DNA of 64,000 nt from Campylobacter pinnipediorum subsp. pinnipediorum (GCF_002021925.1 NZ_CP012546.1:1426001-1490000), one strand, 5' to 3'. Positions 50,188 to 59,987 are shown, counted from the first letter of the stretch. Notes: generated by a model from the sequence alone, not told the origin. Translations and numbers: made by a program.

Positions 50188-51555
50188 ATGCTTGGTAACC
50201 CAGTCGTTTTAAGTATAATTTTAATGATTATACTGTGTTTGTTTAGGTTTAACATATTGTTATCAATACTAGTATCAGCTTTGCTTGCTGGGGTTATCTC
50301 ACATCACGGTTTTTCCGGCTTTGGTGATGGAATCTCGGTAGGCTTTCAAACTCTTTTTACATCAATGGCAGATACGACTTCTACATTGATAGCAGGAATG
50401 AAAGGCAACCTAACAACATCTCTTAGCTATATATTGCTTGGTGCATTGGCGGCGGCTATTGCAAATACAAATTTAACAGCTATTTTAATAAATGCTATAA
50501 GCAAAATTTTAAGCCAAACAAGAACTTGGTTTGTGCTTTCTATAGCTTTTATAGCTTGCTTTTCGCAAAACCTTATACCGGTTCACATAGCTTTTATACC
50601 TATCTTGATACCACCACTTTTACCACTTATGAATAAACTAAATATAGACCGAAGAGCGGTTGCTTGCGCGCTTACATTTGGACTAAAAGCACCTTATGTT
50701 AGCTTAAGTGTTGGCTTTGGATTATTATTTCACAATATAATCCAACAAGAATTAGAAAATAATGGTGTAAAAGTTGAAATAGGCGATATTTCAAGTGTAA
50801 TGTGGATAGGTGGTTTATCTATGCTTATAGGGCTTTTCTTGGCTGTTTTTGTATTTTATTCTAGAAAAAGAGTCTATCAAAATACAGCTTTTGAAGCAAA
50901 AGAAACCGAAGAAGCAAACATAGCAAAAAGCCTAAAAATGACAAGAAAAGAGTGGGTGGTTTTAGTTGGTTCCGTTATTGCATTTAGTGTTCAATTATAT
51001 ACAGACTCTTTACCGCTTGGAGCACTTCTTGGACTTGTTTTTATGATAGCATTCAAGGGTATTGAATACAACAAAGTAGATAATATAATGGATAACGGAC
51101 TAGCTATGATGGGCTTTATAGCTTTTATAATGCTAGTAGCAGCTGGTTTTGGCTCTGTTTTAAGAGAGAGTGGCGGAATAGAATCACTTGTAAGCTTTGC
51201 TAGTCAAATAGCAGGTGGTAAATTAGGCGGTGCATTGCTTATGCTTATCATAGGACTGTTAGTAACCATAGGTATAGGAACTAGCTTTGGAACGATACCT
51301 ATCATAGCTTCTATTTATGTTCCACTATCACTACAACTTGGATTTTCTCCGGCAGCTATAATCTTACTTGTAGGTATAGCTGCAGCGCTTGGGGATGCCG
51401 GTAGTCCAGCAAGTGATAGCACACTAGGTCCTACATCTGGACTAAATGCTGACGAACAGCACAATCACGTTTATGATACTTGTGTTCCTACATTTTTATT
51501 TTTCAATATCCCGCTAATCATAGGGGCTACAATAGGAGCAATAGTTCTTTCATAA
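50188..51555 (+). CDS. NhaC-type Na+/H+ antiporter family protein
   Basis: A 455-residue transporter with about 12 helices. The sequence FTSMADTTSTLIAGMKGNLT and the C-terminal GDAGSPASDSTLGPTSGLNA are typical of the Na_H_antiport_2/NhaC family. It would exchange sodium or take up organic ions against protons; the substrate is not certain. A GAAAAGGAAA site precedes the ATG, with the AT-rich divergent promoter region shared with ilvD. A terminator follows. Confidence 0.85.
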   Translation: MLGNPVVLSIILMIILCLFRFNILLSILVSALLAGVISHHGFSGFGDGISVGFQTLFTSMADTTSTLIAGMKGNLTTSLSYILLGALAAAIANTNLTAILINAISKILSQTRTWFVLSIAFIACFSQNLIPVHIAFIPILIPPLLPLMNKLNIDRRAVACALTFGLKAPYVSLSVGFGLLFHNIIQQELENNGVKVEIGDISSVMWIGGLSMLIGLFLAVFVFYSRKRVYQNTAFEAKETEEANIAKSLKMTRKEWVVLVGSVIAFSVQLYTDSLPLGALLGLVFMIAFKGIEYNKVDNIMDNGLAMMGFIAFIMLVAAGFGSVLRESGGIESLVSFASQIAGGKLGGALLMLIIGLLVTIGIGTSFGTIPIIASIYVPLSLQLGFSPAAIILLVGIAAALGDAGSPASDSTLGPTSGLNADEQHNHVYDTCVPTFLFFNIPLIIGATIGAIVLS

Positions 51556-51563
51556 AATCTTAA

Positions 51564-51600
51564 CAGTGTAGCAAGACTTGTTGCACTGATCTATTTTTTA
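51564..51600 (+). terminator. Terminator after the antiporter gene
   Basis: An 11-pair stem with two G-U pairs, CAGTGTAGCAA with TTGTTGCACTG, around a three-base loop, followed by a T-rich run (TATTTTTTA). The T-rich run overlaps the stop of the convergent NYN gene. Confidence 0.7.
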
Positions 51601-52274
51601 TTTTTAACTGCGAACATACTTTTTTCTTTATTTAAATAGCAAATTTCAAATTCATCTGGAAATTTTTTTATTATATTTCCCCATGTTCTAGCACCAAAAT
51701 TTTTGGGGTTATATGATGAGTTTTTATTTTTTAGATACATTCCTACTTTAGATACTAGACTATATTCGCCATCATCATTTGTGTTGTTTATGGCTTCTTT
51801 TAAAATATCAACTACTTTTTTATCTAAAATATCTTGTTGCTTATCTTTTATGGGAAGTTCTATAAAATCAGAATAGGCATTTTTTAAAGATGCTGGAGTT
51901 TTTGACTCACCAAATCCAATCGCTTCAAATCCGTTGGATTTTATGCTCATAACCAAATCTCTAAAATCACTATCGCTAGTTACTAAAGCTATTATGTCAA
52001 TATTTTTTTGATTCATTGTTTCAAAAACAGCTCTTTGAATTCTCAAATCAGCTGTGTTTTTATAGTTTTTATTAGAAAAAACTTGTATTGGTTCTATTGC
52101 AAATTCTTCGTGCAGTTCTTTGTTCCAAGCTTTGCTATTTGAGTTCTCCCAGTCCTTAAAAGACTGTTTTATTATAGCCTCTCCATATTTTGCTAAATCA
52201 TCAAAAATTTCTTCAACATATTTAGCCGAAATATTTTCACAGTCAAAAAATACTGCTATTTTTTTATTTTTCAT
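51591..52274 (-). CDS. NYN-domain putative ribonuclease with LOTUS/OST-HTH-like tail
   Basis: A 227-residue two-domain protein. The N-terminal NYN/PIN-like nuclease domain has AVFFDCENIS (D11 and E13 in the acidic centre), NTADLRIQRAVFE and ALVTSDSDFRDLVMSI with the conserved Asp cluster. The C-terminal 75 residues (SKVGMYLKNKNSSYNPKNFG and GNIIKKFPDEFEI) match the OST-HTH/LOTUS fold thought to bind RNA. LabA-like proteins of this kind are widespread but their RNA targets are mostly unknown. It is convergent with the antiporter gene and a single-gene unit. Confidence 0.85.
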   Translation of the reverse strand: MKNKKIAVFFDCENISAKYVEEIFDDLAKYGEAIIKQSFKDWENSNSKAWNKELHEEFAIEPIQVFSNKNYKNTADLRIQRAVFETMNQKNIDIIALVTSDSDFRDLVMSIKSNGFEAIGFGESKTPASLKNAYSDFIELPIKDKQQDILDKKVVDILKEAINNTNDDGEYSLVSKVGMYLKNKNSSYNPKNFGARTWGNIIKKFPDEFEICYLNKEKSMFAVKNKK

Positions 52275-52477
52275 ATTATATTCCTACTATTATTATAATT
52301 ATATTTTAACAAATATGCATTTAAGAAAATATGTTTTTTTTATAATTTCACAGTAGATTTTCAACTTACACATAAATTAAGTATTTTTAAATTTTGCCAA
52401 CATTAAGCTTAATTACACATAAACAAAGAATTTAAAAGACATTTTAAAAGATAAAAATATTCTTTTAGAAAACAATA

Positions 52478-52512
52478 TAAAAACTATGCAAAATATATCT
52501 ATCTTGCATAGT
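52478..52512 (-). terminator. Terminator after the EamA cluster
   Basis: A nine-base-pair stem, ACTATGCAA with TTGCATAGT, around a 12-base loop, followed leftward by TTTTTAT. It lies seven bases after the last EamA stop and would end the four-gene leftward transcript. Confidence 0.75.
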
Positions 52513-52518
52513 AGAGTT

Positions 52519-53412
52519 TTATATCTTTTGGCTTTTTTTATTGAGATAAGGGCCTACTTCACTTATTAAAATTCCAGCTATTATTATACAAGCACCAAGT
52601 ATTTGTATGCTATTTAGATCTTCCCCACCAAAAAAATACCCCAAAAATCCAGCAGTAACAGACTTAAAAATAAATATTATAGCTGCCTTAACGGGAGTTG
52701 TATATCTAAGCATAAGCCCTTCTATACCAAAGCCTATTACAGTTGAGAAAAATATAGTTATAATCATAGCTTTATAAAAAGCATAATCCAAAGTAGGAAC
52801 CACCCCGCCTCTAAATGCATAAGAAAACAAAAAACAACATATAGAAATAACTAAAAATTGAGAAGCCAAAAATGTAAAAAGCTCACTTTTTTTAGTAAAA
52901 TACCCCATAAATACTATATGAAAAGCCAAACTAACGGCTGAGCATATACTTAAAATTTCACCTTTTCCAAAACCAAATTCAAGATTTCGTTTCAATAAAA
53001 AAAGCCCTAAAACACCAAAAAACATACCCACATAAGAGTAAATTCCAACCTTTTTCTTAAACAACATAAAAGACATAAATGGTATAAAAAGTATATACAA
53101 ACTAACTATAAAAGATACACTTGAGCTATATGTGTATTTTAAAGCCGATGTCTGAAAAGATGTCCCAAGAAACAATGTAAGCCCTAAAATAGAGCCATAT
53201 TTAATAGCTTGTTTATCAAAAAACTTATCAAATTTATAAGCTATAAGACCCATTATCAAAGCTGAAATAAAAAATCTCCAAAACAAAATCGTAAAAACAT
53301 CATTTGTCTTTAAAGATGCAACTATCGGTAAAAGAGCAGCACCCCATATAAAAGCTGTTATTAAAAGAGCAAAATCAGCTTTAAACTCAGTTATTTGTCT
53401 GCTAAAAAACAT
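52519..53412 (-). CDS. EamA/DMT-family transporter, copy 3
   Basis: A 297-residue protein with ten membrane helices in two EamA repeats. It starts ITEFKADFALLITAFIWGAA and has FTILFWRFFISALIMGLIAY. Compared with the two upstream copies it is the most divergent at the second repeat, where the usual E-P-V motif (FEPVTAGFLGYF) reads FKSVTAGFLGYF. Family members export amino acids or metabolites; the substrate is unknown. It overlaps the preceding copy by one base. Confidence 0.9.
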   Translation of the reverse strand: MFFSRQITEFKADFALLITAFIWGAALLPIVASLKTNDVFTILFWRFFISALIMGLIAYKFDKFFDKQAIKYGSILGLTLFLGTSFQTSALKYTYSSSVSFIVSLYILFIPFMSFMLFKKKVGIYSYVGMFFGVLGLFLLKRNLEFGFGKGEILSICSAVSLAFHIVFMGYFTKKSELFTFLASQFLVISICCFLFSYAFRGGVVPTLDYAFYKAMIITIFFSTVIGFGIEGLMLRYTTPVKAAIIFIFKSVTAGFLGYFFGGEDLNSIQILGACIIIAGILISEVGPYLNKKSQKI

Positions 53413-54299
53413 TAATTTATCCTTTTATTGTTTAGATATGAGCCAATCTCACTTATCAAAATTCCAGCTATTATAATAATACCTCCAAAAATTTGTAATC
53501 CAGTCAAATGCTCATTACCTATAAAATATCCTAAAAATCCAGCAGTAACTGGTTCAAAAGTAAAAAGCAATGCGGCTTTTATAGGGCTTGTATGAGCTAG
53601 CATAACACTTTGCATTATAAAACCAAATATAGTAGAAAAAGCGATAGTAATAAACATAACCTTATAAAAATCATCATCCAAAATAGGAACTATACTGCCA
53701 TGAGTGCCTACCCCGAAAATAGCACTTAAAATAAATATCACAGCAAATTGTGTGGTTATGAGTGTAAAAATTTCACATTTTTTTACAAACTCACTAGTAA
53801 AAACTATATGCAAAGCCCAAGACAAAGCACAAACCAAGCTCAAAGCTTCGCCAAGACCAAAACCAACCTTTGAATCTGTCAAAAAATAAAGTCCAATCGT
53901 TCCAAGAACTATACCAACATAAGCTTGTATGTAAATTTTTCTTCTAAATATTAAAAATACAACAAATGGAACGATAGCAACATTAAGTCCTGATATAAAT
54001 GAAACACTTGAACTATATGTATGTGTCAAAGCGAAGGTTTGCGAAGTAAAACCCAAAAACAAAAATAGACCCAAAATAAGACCGTATTTGATACTATTTT
54101 TATCAAATTTTTTATCAAACTTTAATGCAACCGTTCCCATTATAAAAAATGAGATAAAAAATCTCCAAAAAAGTATAGTAAAAACATCGTTACTATCCGC
54201 AGCATTTGACATAGGTAGTAAACTAGCACCCCAAACAACGGCCGTAAAAAGCAAGGCTATATCAGCACGAAATTCTGTGATTTGAAATTTAAAAGACAA
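53412..54299 (-). CDS. EamA/DMT-family transporter, copy 2
   Basis: A 295-residue ten-helix transporter. It shares FTILFWRFFISFFIMGTVA and LLFTFEPVTAGFLGYFIGNE with its neighbours. It lies 24 bases after copy 1 and overlaps copy 3 by one base. The two repeats suggest an inverted-topology drug/metabolite exporter fold. No substrate can be given. Confidence 0.9.
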   Translation of the reverse strand: MSFKFQITEFRADIALLFTAVVWGASLLPMSNAADSNDVFTILFWRFFISFFIMGTVALKFDKKFDKNSIKYGLILGLFLFLGFTSQTFALTHTYSSSVSFISGLNVAIVPFVVFLIFRRKIYIQAYVGIVLGTIGLYFLTDSKVGFGLGEALSLVCALSWALHIVFTSEFVKKCEIFTLITTQFAVIFILSAIFGVGTHGSIVPILDDDFYKVMFITIAFSTIFGFIMQSVMLAHTSPIKAALLFTFEPVTAGFLGYFIGNEHLTGLQIFGGIIIIAGILISEIGSYLNNKRIN

Positions 54300-54323
54300 T
54301 ATATCTCCCTTATGTTTAAAATT

Positions 54324-55199
54324 TTAATGTGAATGTTTTTTGTAAGAACCAATTTCGCTTATGATTATACCGAATAAAATAGCAAAAGCTCCCATTATTT
54401 GAGTCTGACTAATGTTCTCTTTGCCTATAAAATAACCAACTATTCCAGCGGTAACTGGCTCAAATGTAAAAATCAAAGATGTTTTTATAGGCGATGTAAA
54501 TTCTTGTGCTTTTGTTTGAACATAAAAAGCTATAACGGTTGCAAAAATTGATGCAATCAAAACAGCAGTGACAAAATCAAAATTCACAACCGGAATCGCA
54601 TCACCCTCAAACACAATAGCACATATAAAATTCAAAATAGCTACAACTAAAAATTGGACATTGACCAAAATAATTGTATCACTCTTTTTTGCAAATTCAG
54701 AAGTTAAAACTATATGTAAAGTATAAGCTAAAGCGCAAATAATACTTAAAAGCTCACCTTTTGTAAAGCCAAGTTCTGTGCTTGATAAAAAATAAAGCCC
54801 AAAAGCACTTAGCAAAGCACCTATATATGAGTATATGGCTATCTTTTTTGCAAAAAAGACAAATACCACAAATGGCACAAAAACAACATTAAGACCAGTT
54901 ATAAAAGCCACTGTAGAACTTGGTATATACTTTAACGCAAATGTTTGAACGGCAAATCCCATAAATAAAAAAATACCAAGAATAGCGCCATGTTTTATAG
55001 AGTTCTTATCAGCTTTTTTTATAAATTTAAACGATATTAAAAACATAAGCAAAAAAGCTATCAAAAACCTCCAAAAAAGTATAGTAAAGACACCATTCGT
55101 ATGGAGTGCCTTTGCCATAGGCAAAAAAGTAACACCCCAAACAATCGCAACTAAAAAAAGCAATATATCAGAATAAAGTTCTTTAGCTCTTGATGTCAT
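54324..55199 (-). CDS. EamA/DMT-family transporter, copy 1
   Basis: A 291-residue ten-helix transporter, first of three tandem copies. FTILFWRFLIAFLLMFLIS in helix 2 and SLIFTFEPVTAGIVGYFIGK in the second repeat are characteristic. The C-terminus ends in a His-rich tail (SYKKHSH). It lies 12 bases after the DUF4197 gene and may share its transcript. Confidence 0.9.
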   Translation of the reverse strand: MTSRAKELYSDILLFLVAIVWGVTFLPMAKALHTNGVFTILFWRFLIAFLLMFLISFKFIKKADKNSIKHGAILGIFLFMGFAVQTFALKYIPSSTVAFITGLNVVFVPFVVFVFFAKKIAIYSYIGALLSAFGLYFLSSTELGFTKGELLSIICALAYTLHIVLTSEFAKKSDTIILVNVQFLVVAILNFICAIVFEGDAIPVVNFDFVTAVLIASIFATVIAFYVQTKAQEFTSPIKTSLIFTFEPVTAGIVGYFIGKENISQTQIMGAFAILFGIIISEIGSYKKHSH

Positions 55200-55211
55200 T
55201 TATGCATTTGC

Positions 55212-55964
55212 TTATTTTGAAATTTTATTTAGCAAATCCATACCTTTGCCAATGGTTCCTGTTTTAAGACTTGATTCTTTTTCTTCCATCAGTGCAAAAA
55301 GACCATCAAGTGTTTTTCTAGTAATATAATCATTTAAATCTTCATCTGTGTTTGGAATGTATTGATTGCCTCCAAAATTTCCAGCCAAGTTTTTTAGGTT
55401 TTTTACTGCATCATTTTGCAAAAGAGAGTTATTTTTTACAAAAGAATTAAGACCATTATAAGCGGTAGCAAATGTATTTTCACTCATCATTTTTTCAATT
55501 ATAGGCTTAAATACAGCTGACAATTTATCACTTGCATTTGTTTGAAGATACTTTGTAAAGCTATTTTCTTTGTCTAAAAACAAACCTTTTATTTCATCCT
55601 CTTTCATATTTTGAATAACATCATAAAAAACCTTAGAAGCACCGCCAACAGCCTTTGTTGCACTTTGATTTATAGACTTTGTAAGCTCATTTGCCCATTT
55701 TTCTCCGCCTACTTTTTTTGCTAAATTTGCAGCTGTTTGAATATGTTCTGGCAAAGGAATTTTTGCGACACTATTATTTAAAAATCCACTTTCGCTTAAC
55801 TCTTTTACAGATAAGTCCAATGCCTTTTCTACCATACTTTTATAGTTATCATTTGTAGTTTTATTATTTATCATACCTTTTGCAGTATTTATGACACTTG
55901 AAAAATCAAATGCGCTCAGAGAAAGAGCTATAAAAACAGGAAAACAAACAAAAATCTTTTTCAT
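55212..55964 (-). CDS. DUF4197 family exported protein
   Basis: A 250-residue protein with a signal peptide (residues 1-18, FVCFPVFIALSLSAF) and an all-helical mature part typical of DUF4197: NNSVAKIPLPEHIQTAANLA and MKEDEIKGLFLDKENSFTKY. The function is unknown. It heads the leftward EamA cluster. No lipobox is visible, so it is probably a soluble periplasmic protein. Confidence 0.85.
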   Translation of the reverse strand: MKKIFVCFPVFIALSLSAFDFSSVINTAKGMINNKTTNDNYKSMVEKALDLSVKELSESGFLNNSVAKIPLPEHIQTAANLAKKVGGEKWANELTKSINQSATKAVGGASKVFYDVIQNMKEDEIKGLFLDKENSFTKYLQTNASDKLSAVFKPIIEKMMSENTFATAYNGLNSFVKNNSLLQNDAVKNLKNLAGNFGGNQYIPNTDEDLNDYITRKTLDGLFALMEEKESSLKTGTIGKGMDLLNKISK

Positions 55965-56086
55965 AACCTATATCCTTTAAAATTTAAAGACATAAGTCTA
56001 TCCAAAAACACTTTAATGAATGTTAATATTCAAAATTTCAAGCCAATAAAAGCAATGATACTGTATAATTTATGTTCTTATTTTTT

Positions 56087-56174
56087 GGGTAGATGTCCGA
56101 GTGGTTGAAGGAGCACGCCTGGAACGCGTGTAGGTGTAACAGCCTCGTGGGTTCGAATCCCACTTTACCCGCCA
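56087..56174 (+). tRNA. tRNA-Ser (anticodon GGA)
   Basis: An 88-nt class II tRNA. The acceptor GGGTAGA pairs with TTTACCC with one G-U pair, the anticodon loop CTGGAAC carries GGA, a long variable arm is present, the T loop is GGTTCGAATCC, and CCA is encoded. TATAAT at 56064-56069 is a likely -10 box. It is a lone tRNA transcript. Confidence 0.97.
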
Positions 56175-56214
56175 CTATACTTTATATAAATGATAAAAAT
56201 ATATTTAAAATACC

Positions 56215-56244
56215 CAAACGACAAGTTTTAAAACTCATCGTTTG
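56215..56244 (-). terminator. Terminator after the cystine transporter gene
   Basis: A 30-base nearly fully paired hairpin, CAAACGA with TCGTTTG and an inner AGTTTTAAAACT palindrome (two G-U pairs in RNA), followed leftward by TATTTTAAATATATTTTT. It lies 15 bases after the transporter stop. Confidence 0.7.
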
Positions 56245-56258
56245 AATACTTATGTAGT

Positions 56259-57590
56259 TTATTTTTGCTTTTTGTTTAAAATTCTATCGCTCAAAGTTCC
56301 AGCGACCATAGCACCATTTACATTTAAAGCAGTTCTTCCCATATCTATCAAAGGCTCGATAGATATAAGCAAACCAACCAAGGCAAGCGGTAAATTTAAA
56401 GCAGATAACACAACGATAGCGGCAAATGTAGCACCGCCACCAACACCAGCTATACCAAATGATGAGATAGCTACGATTAAAATAAGGCTAAGGATATACT
56501 GAACACTAAAAGGGTCTATACCAACCGTTGGCGCAACCATAACCGCGAGCATCGCAGGATAAATTCCAGCACAACCGTTTTGTCCTATCGTAGCACCAAA
56601 TGTAGCAGCAAAGTTTGCTATAACACTATCGTTTCCAAGCTTATCTGTTTGGGTTTCTATATTTAAAGGTATGGTAGCAGCACTTGAACGAGAGCTAAAA
56701 GCAAAACTTAAAACAGGCAATACCTTTTTATAATAATCCAAAGGATTTACTTTAAATACAAAAAGCAATATACCATGAATTACAAACATTGACAATAGTG
56801 CAAGATAAGAAGCTACTATAAAACTACCTAAATTTACCACATCAGACCAAACAGATACTGCTGCCATCTTTGTCATTAATGCAAAGACACCATAAGGAGT
56901 TAAACTAATTATAAAACGAACTAAGCGTATTATCCACTGATTTAATAACTCAACACCACTAGCAATTCTTTCACCAAATTCTTGATTTTGCTTAGAAAGG
57001 TTTAAAGCTGCTATGCCAAGTAATGCGGCAAAAATAACGGTGCTAATTATAGAAGTAGGGTTTGCACCAGTAAGTTCTGCAAATGGATTTTTTGGTATAA
57101 AAGATACAAGCATTGAAGGTATTGTTAAGCTACTTATTTTTTCAGCTCTACCACTTATGCTAAGTTGTGCAGCCAATTCTCTTTCCCCAGCCACCAAACC
57201 CTCAGCCGATAAGTCAAACATATAGGCCATAGCAATACCTATAGCGGCTGCGATAGCTGTAGTAAGAAGCAAAACAGATAAAACACTAAGACTAACCTTG
57301 CCTAGTGATTTTGAGTTATGCAATCTAGTAATGGCTGCCAAAATAGAGATAAAAACAAGTGGCATAACAATCATTTGAAGCAAACGAACATAGCCACTAC
57401 CAACTATATTTATCCAATCAAGTGTAGAGCTAATAATTGGTTTATCATAAAAGTTTTGCATCAAAGCACCACCGATAAGACCCAAAAACAAACCAACAAA
57501 TACTGTTAAGCCTAGTTTTTGAGTGCTTTGAAACACTTTAAACAATACAAATAATAAAACAACAAAAACTATTAAATTTAAAATAATCAT
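56259..57590 (-). CDS. tcyP: L-cystine/dicarboxylate-type symporter (TcyP-like)
   Basis: A 443-residue transporter of the DAACS family. Sequences such as DWINIVGSGYVRLLQMIVMP, PLVFISILAAITRLHNSKSL and SFAFSSRSSAATIPLNIETQ match TcyP (YdjN), the cystine symporter, more closely than GltP or DctA. ATFGATIGQNGCAGIYPAML contains the sodium/substrate loop. A GAGGA site lies seven bases before the ATG. An unusual short ORF and a hairpin precede it, suggesting attenuation by cysteine supply. Confidence 0.9.
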   Translation of the reverse strand: MIILNLIVFVVLLFVLFKVFQSTQKLGLTVFVGLFLGLIGGALMQNFYDKPIISSTLDWINIVGSGYVRLLQMIVMPLVFISILAAITRLHNSKSLGKVSLSVLSVLLLTTAIAAAIGIAMAYMFDLSAEGLVAGERELAAQLSISGRAEKISSLTIPSMLVSFIPKNPFAELTGANPTSIISTVIFAALLGIAALNLSKQNQEFGERIASGVELLNQWIIRLVRFIISLTPYGVFALMTKMAAVSVWSDVVNLGSFIVASYLALLSMFVIHGILLFVFKVNPLDYYKKVLPVLSFAFSSRSSAATIPLNIETQTDKLGNDSVIANFAATFGATIGQNGCAGIYPAMLAVMVAPTVGIDPFSVQYILSLILIVAISSFGIAGVGGGATFAAIVVLSALNLPLALVGLLISIEPLIDMGRTALNVNGAMVAGTLSDRILNKKQK

Positions 57591-57601
57591 ATTAAATCCT
57601 C

Positions 57602-57633
57602 AAAAAAATAAAGAAATGGTAAAATAAACCATT
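57602..57633 (-). promoter_or_regulatory. Attenuator-like hairpin before tcyP
   Basis: Reading leftward, AATGGT pairs with ACCATT around a seven-base loop (57633-57615), followed by CTTTATTTTTTT (57613-57602) and then the tcyP ribosome binding site. The stem is only six pairs, weak for a terminator, but its position between the leader ORF and tcyP is that of a classical attenuator. I could not fold competing structures. Confidence 0.45.
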
Positions 57634-57674
57634 ATTAAAAAATACGAGTAAATTTAAAACATAAATTTACAACC

Positions 57675-57794
57675 CTATCTAAGATGGCAAGTATTGTTAC
57701 AACAGTATCCGGCAGTTACTTCTGGAGTTTTTAAAGAATAATCGTTTATAGTCAAAGCATAACTATCAAGTAAACGAAATAAAATACTGTTCAT
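57675..57794 (-). CDS. 39-aa Cys-containing leader peptide upstream of tcyP
   Basis: A short ORF with a good AAAGG site six bases before its ATG. It ends GYCCNNTCHLR, with three cysteines in six residues just before the stop, and has no membrane segment or signal peptide. TATGAT at 57831-57826 is a plausible -10 box for a transcript running through it into the tcyP gene 84 bases further on. Cysteine codons clustered near the end of a leader ahead of a cystine importer suggest ribosome stalling at low cysteinyl-tRNA. Alternatively it could be a small metal- or redox-active peptide. Confidence 0.65.
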   Translation of the reverse strand: MNSILFRLLDSYALTINDYSLKTPEVTAGYCCNNTCHLR

Positions 57795-57940
57795 AATAAA
57801 CCTTTCATTAAAGTGAAAGAATTTTATCATATTTTATTAAACTTCCGTTCAATAAAATACAGTTTTTCTTTAAATTAATAAAATTCGAAACTAGTTTTTA
57901 TCATCATTTACTCAACTAACACTTTAATAAGCTTAAAAAA

Positions 57941-58987
57941 TCAATCAATAAATTTTCTTTTTATAAGTGTATAAAGTTTTATATTTGATATAAAAAATGT
58001 AACTATCGCTGGGCCTAGTATAAGCCCCCAAAAACCAAATGTGCTAATACCAGCTATCATTGAGAAAAATAGTAAAAGTTCGTTTATCTTGGTTGGAATT
58101 TTTACAAGTTTTGAATTTATAAACTTTATAATAAGGGGCTTTAAAAAAGTATCGGCTATTATAGAAATAACAATTATAGTATATAAGGCTATTACTATTG
58201 CAGCAGTTGTATTTAGGTTTGCAAACTCGTAAAGACTTATAGGGAGCCACAAAAGAAGACCTCCTATAACAGGTATAAGCGAACTAAATCCAAATAAAAT
58301 TCCAGTCAAAAATCCATCATATCCATATATACTTGTTATAAATGCAAAAAGACAACCTTGAAAAATAGTATTTATAATAATAGAATAAAATACAACACTC
58401 ATAACATTTGCAACTTCGCTTAATACAAACTCACTATCTTTTATATTCATAGGAAGTGCTTTTTTGATATACCCTATAAGTTCACTTCCGTACAAAATAC
58501 AAAAAAAGAAAAAAACAAGTATAAAAACCATATCTATCATAAACTTAGCACTTAATTTTCCTACATTTGCTATATTTGAAACAACAGTGTTAAACAAAAA
58601 TTTCACATCAATACTTGAAATTATTTCTTTTATTTTTGGTGTTAAAAATTCAAAGCTTTTTGGTAGATTAAAATCATAATTCTTTAAATAATCAACAGTT
58701 GTATTTATGGTATTTATGTCTATATTTGCTGCATATTTTGCAACACTAACAACAGCATATAAAAATGGTGCCATAAACAAGCTAAACAGAGCCACGGTAG
58801 TAAGAAAAGCCGAAAGTGTCTTTTTATTATTTGTTATTTGCAAAAGTTTTACATTTATATTTGATGTGGCAACCGCAAGTAAAGCTGCTATAAATATATT
58901 TAATAAAAATGGCTTAAAAAGATACAAGACCAAACAAAGAGAAAAGATTACGAAAAATCCAACATAAACCCTGCCATTATTAATCAT
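57941..58987 (-). CDS. AI-2E family (PerM-like) membrane protein
   Basis: A 348-residue protein with about eight helices. It begins [20 protein letters not shown] and contains [20 protein letters not shown] and [16 protein letters not shown], the family signatures. Members are linked to autoinducer-2 export or to sodium/proton exchange, but the real substrate here is unknown. The ATG at 58987 overlaps the ruvB stop by eight bases; a TTG one codon earlier is possible. Confidence 0.9.
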   Translation of the reverse strand: MINNGRVYVGFFVIFSLCLVLYLFKPFLLNIFIAALLAVATSNINVKLLQITNNKKTLSAFLTTVALFSLFMAPFLYAVVSVAKYAANIDINTINTTVDYLKNYDFNLPKSFEFLTPKIKEIISSIDVKFLFNTVVSNIANVGKLSAKFMIDMVFILVFFFFCILYGSELIGYIKKALPMNIKDSEFVLSEVANVMSVVFYSIIINTIFQGCLFAFITSIYGYDGFLTGILFGFSSLIPVIGGLLLWLPISLYEFANLNTTAAIVIALYTIIVISIIADTFLKPLIIKFINSKLVKIPTKINELLLFFSMIAGISTFGFWGLILGPAIVTFFISNIKLYTLIKRKFID

Positions 58988-59987
58988 CAAACAAGCCTTT
59001 ATCTATCTTAATATTAAAAAGTTCAAAACTCTTCATACTTGCTATCCTACCTCTTGCTGTTCGTTCAATATAACCATTTGCAAGCAAATAAGGCTCAAGC
59101 ACATCTTCAACCGTGCCTTCATCTTCGCTTAAAGCGGCCGCAATAGTGCTAAGTCCGAGCGGTCTACGTCTTGCTTGAGTTAAAATTTCAAGATAGCGAA
59201 TATCCATCTCATCAAATCCAAGATCATTAACCCCAAGTGCATCAAGCCCCTCTTTTGAACGCTCATGAGATATGAAATTTTCATCTCTTACCTCTGCAAA
59301 ATCGCGAATTCTTTTTAATAATCTCAAAGCTATCCTTGGAGTCCCCCTTGAACGCTTTGCTATTTCCAAGGAAGCATTTTTATCACACTCTTTTGAGAGC
59401 TTAGATGATGCGATTTGAACGATTTTTGATAGTTCGTTTGTAGTATAAAATTGAAGTCTAAAATCCATGCCAAAACGATCTCTTAACGGAGCTGAAATCA
59501 TACCAGCACGAGTCGTAGCACCTATAAGTGTAAATTTCGGAAGATCTATTTTTATAGTTTGTGCAGCTGGTCCTGAGCCTATAATAATATCAAGCCTAAA
59601 ATCCTCCATAGCAGGATAAAGCACCTCTTCTATAGCTGGGCTTAGTCTGTGTATCTCATCTATAAAAAGAACATCACCCTCTTGTAAATTTGTCAAAATA
59701 GCAGCCAAATCTCCACTCTTTTCTATCATAGGAGCGGCTGTCATCTTTATGCTGACATTCATTTCATTTGCTATAATATGCGCTAATGTTGTCTTTCCAA
59801 GCCCCGGAGGTCCATAAAATAAAACATGATCGAGACACTCGTTTCTTTTTTTTGCGGCTTGTATAAATATGCTTAAGTTTTGTTTGATCTTCTCTTGCCC
59901 TATATAGTCATCAAAAACACTAGGACGTAAAGATACTTCAAAATCATTTTCAAAATTTACTTTTTCTATTTCAACTATTCTATCCAT
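58980..59987 (-). CDS. ruvB: Holliday junction branch migration ATPase RuvB
   Basis: A 335-residue AAA+ helicase. Motifs are [17 protein letters not shown] (Walker A near residue 58), [12 protein letters not shown] (Walker B near 105), [18 protein letters not shown], and the C-terminal winged-helix with [19 protein letters not shown]. It drives branch migration with RuvA. It is followed by the AI-2E family gene with an eight-base overlap. Confidence 0.97.
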   Translation of the reverse strand: MDRIVEIEKVNFENDFEVSLRPSVFDDYIGQEKIKQNLSIFIQAAKKRNECLDHVLFYGPPGLGKTTLAHIIANEMNVSIKMTAAPMIEKSGDLAAILTNLQEGDVLFIDEIHRLSPAIEEVLYPAMEDFRLDIIIGSGPAAQTIKIDLPKFTLIGATTRAGMISAPLRDRFGMDFRLQFYTTNELSKIVQIASSKLSKECDKNASLEIAKRSRGTPRIALRLLKRIRDFAEVRDENFISHERSKEGLDALGVNDLGFDEMDIRYLEILTQARRRPLGLSTIAAALSEDEGTVEDVLEPYLLANGYIERTARGRIASMKSFELFNIKIDKGLFDD

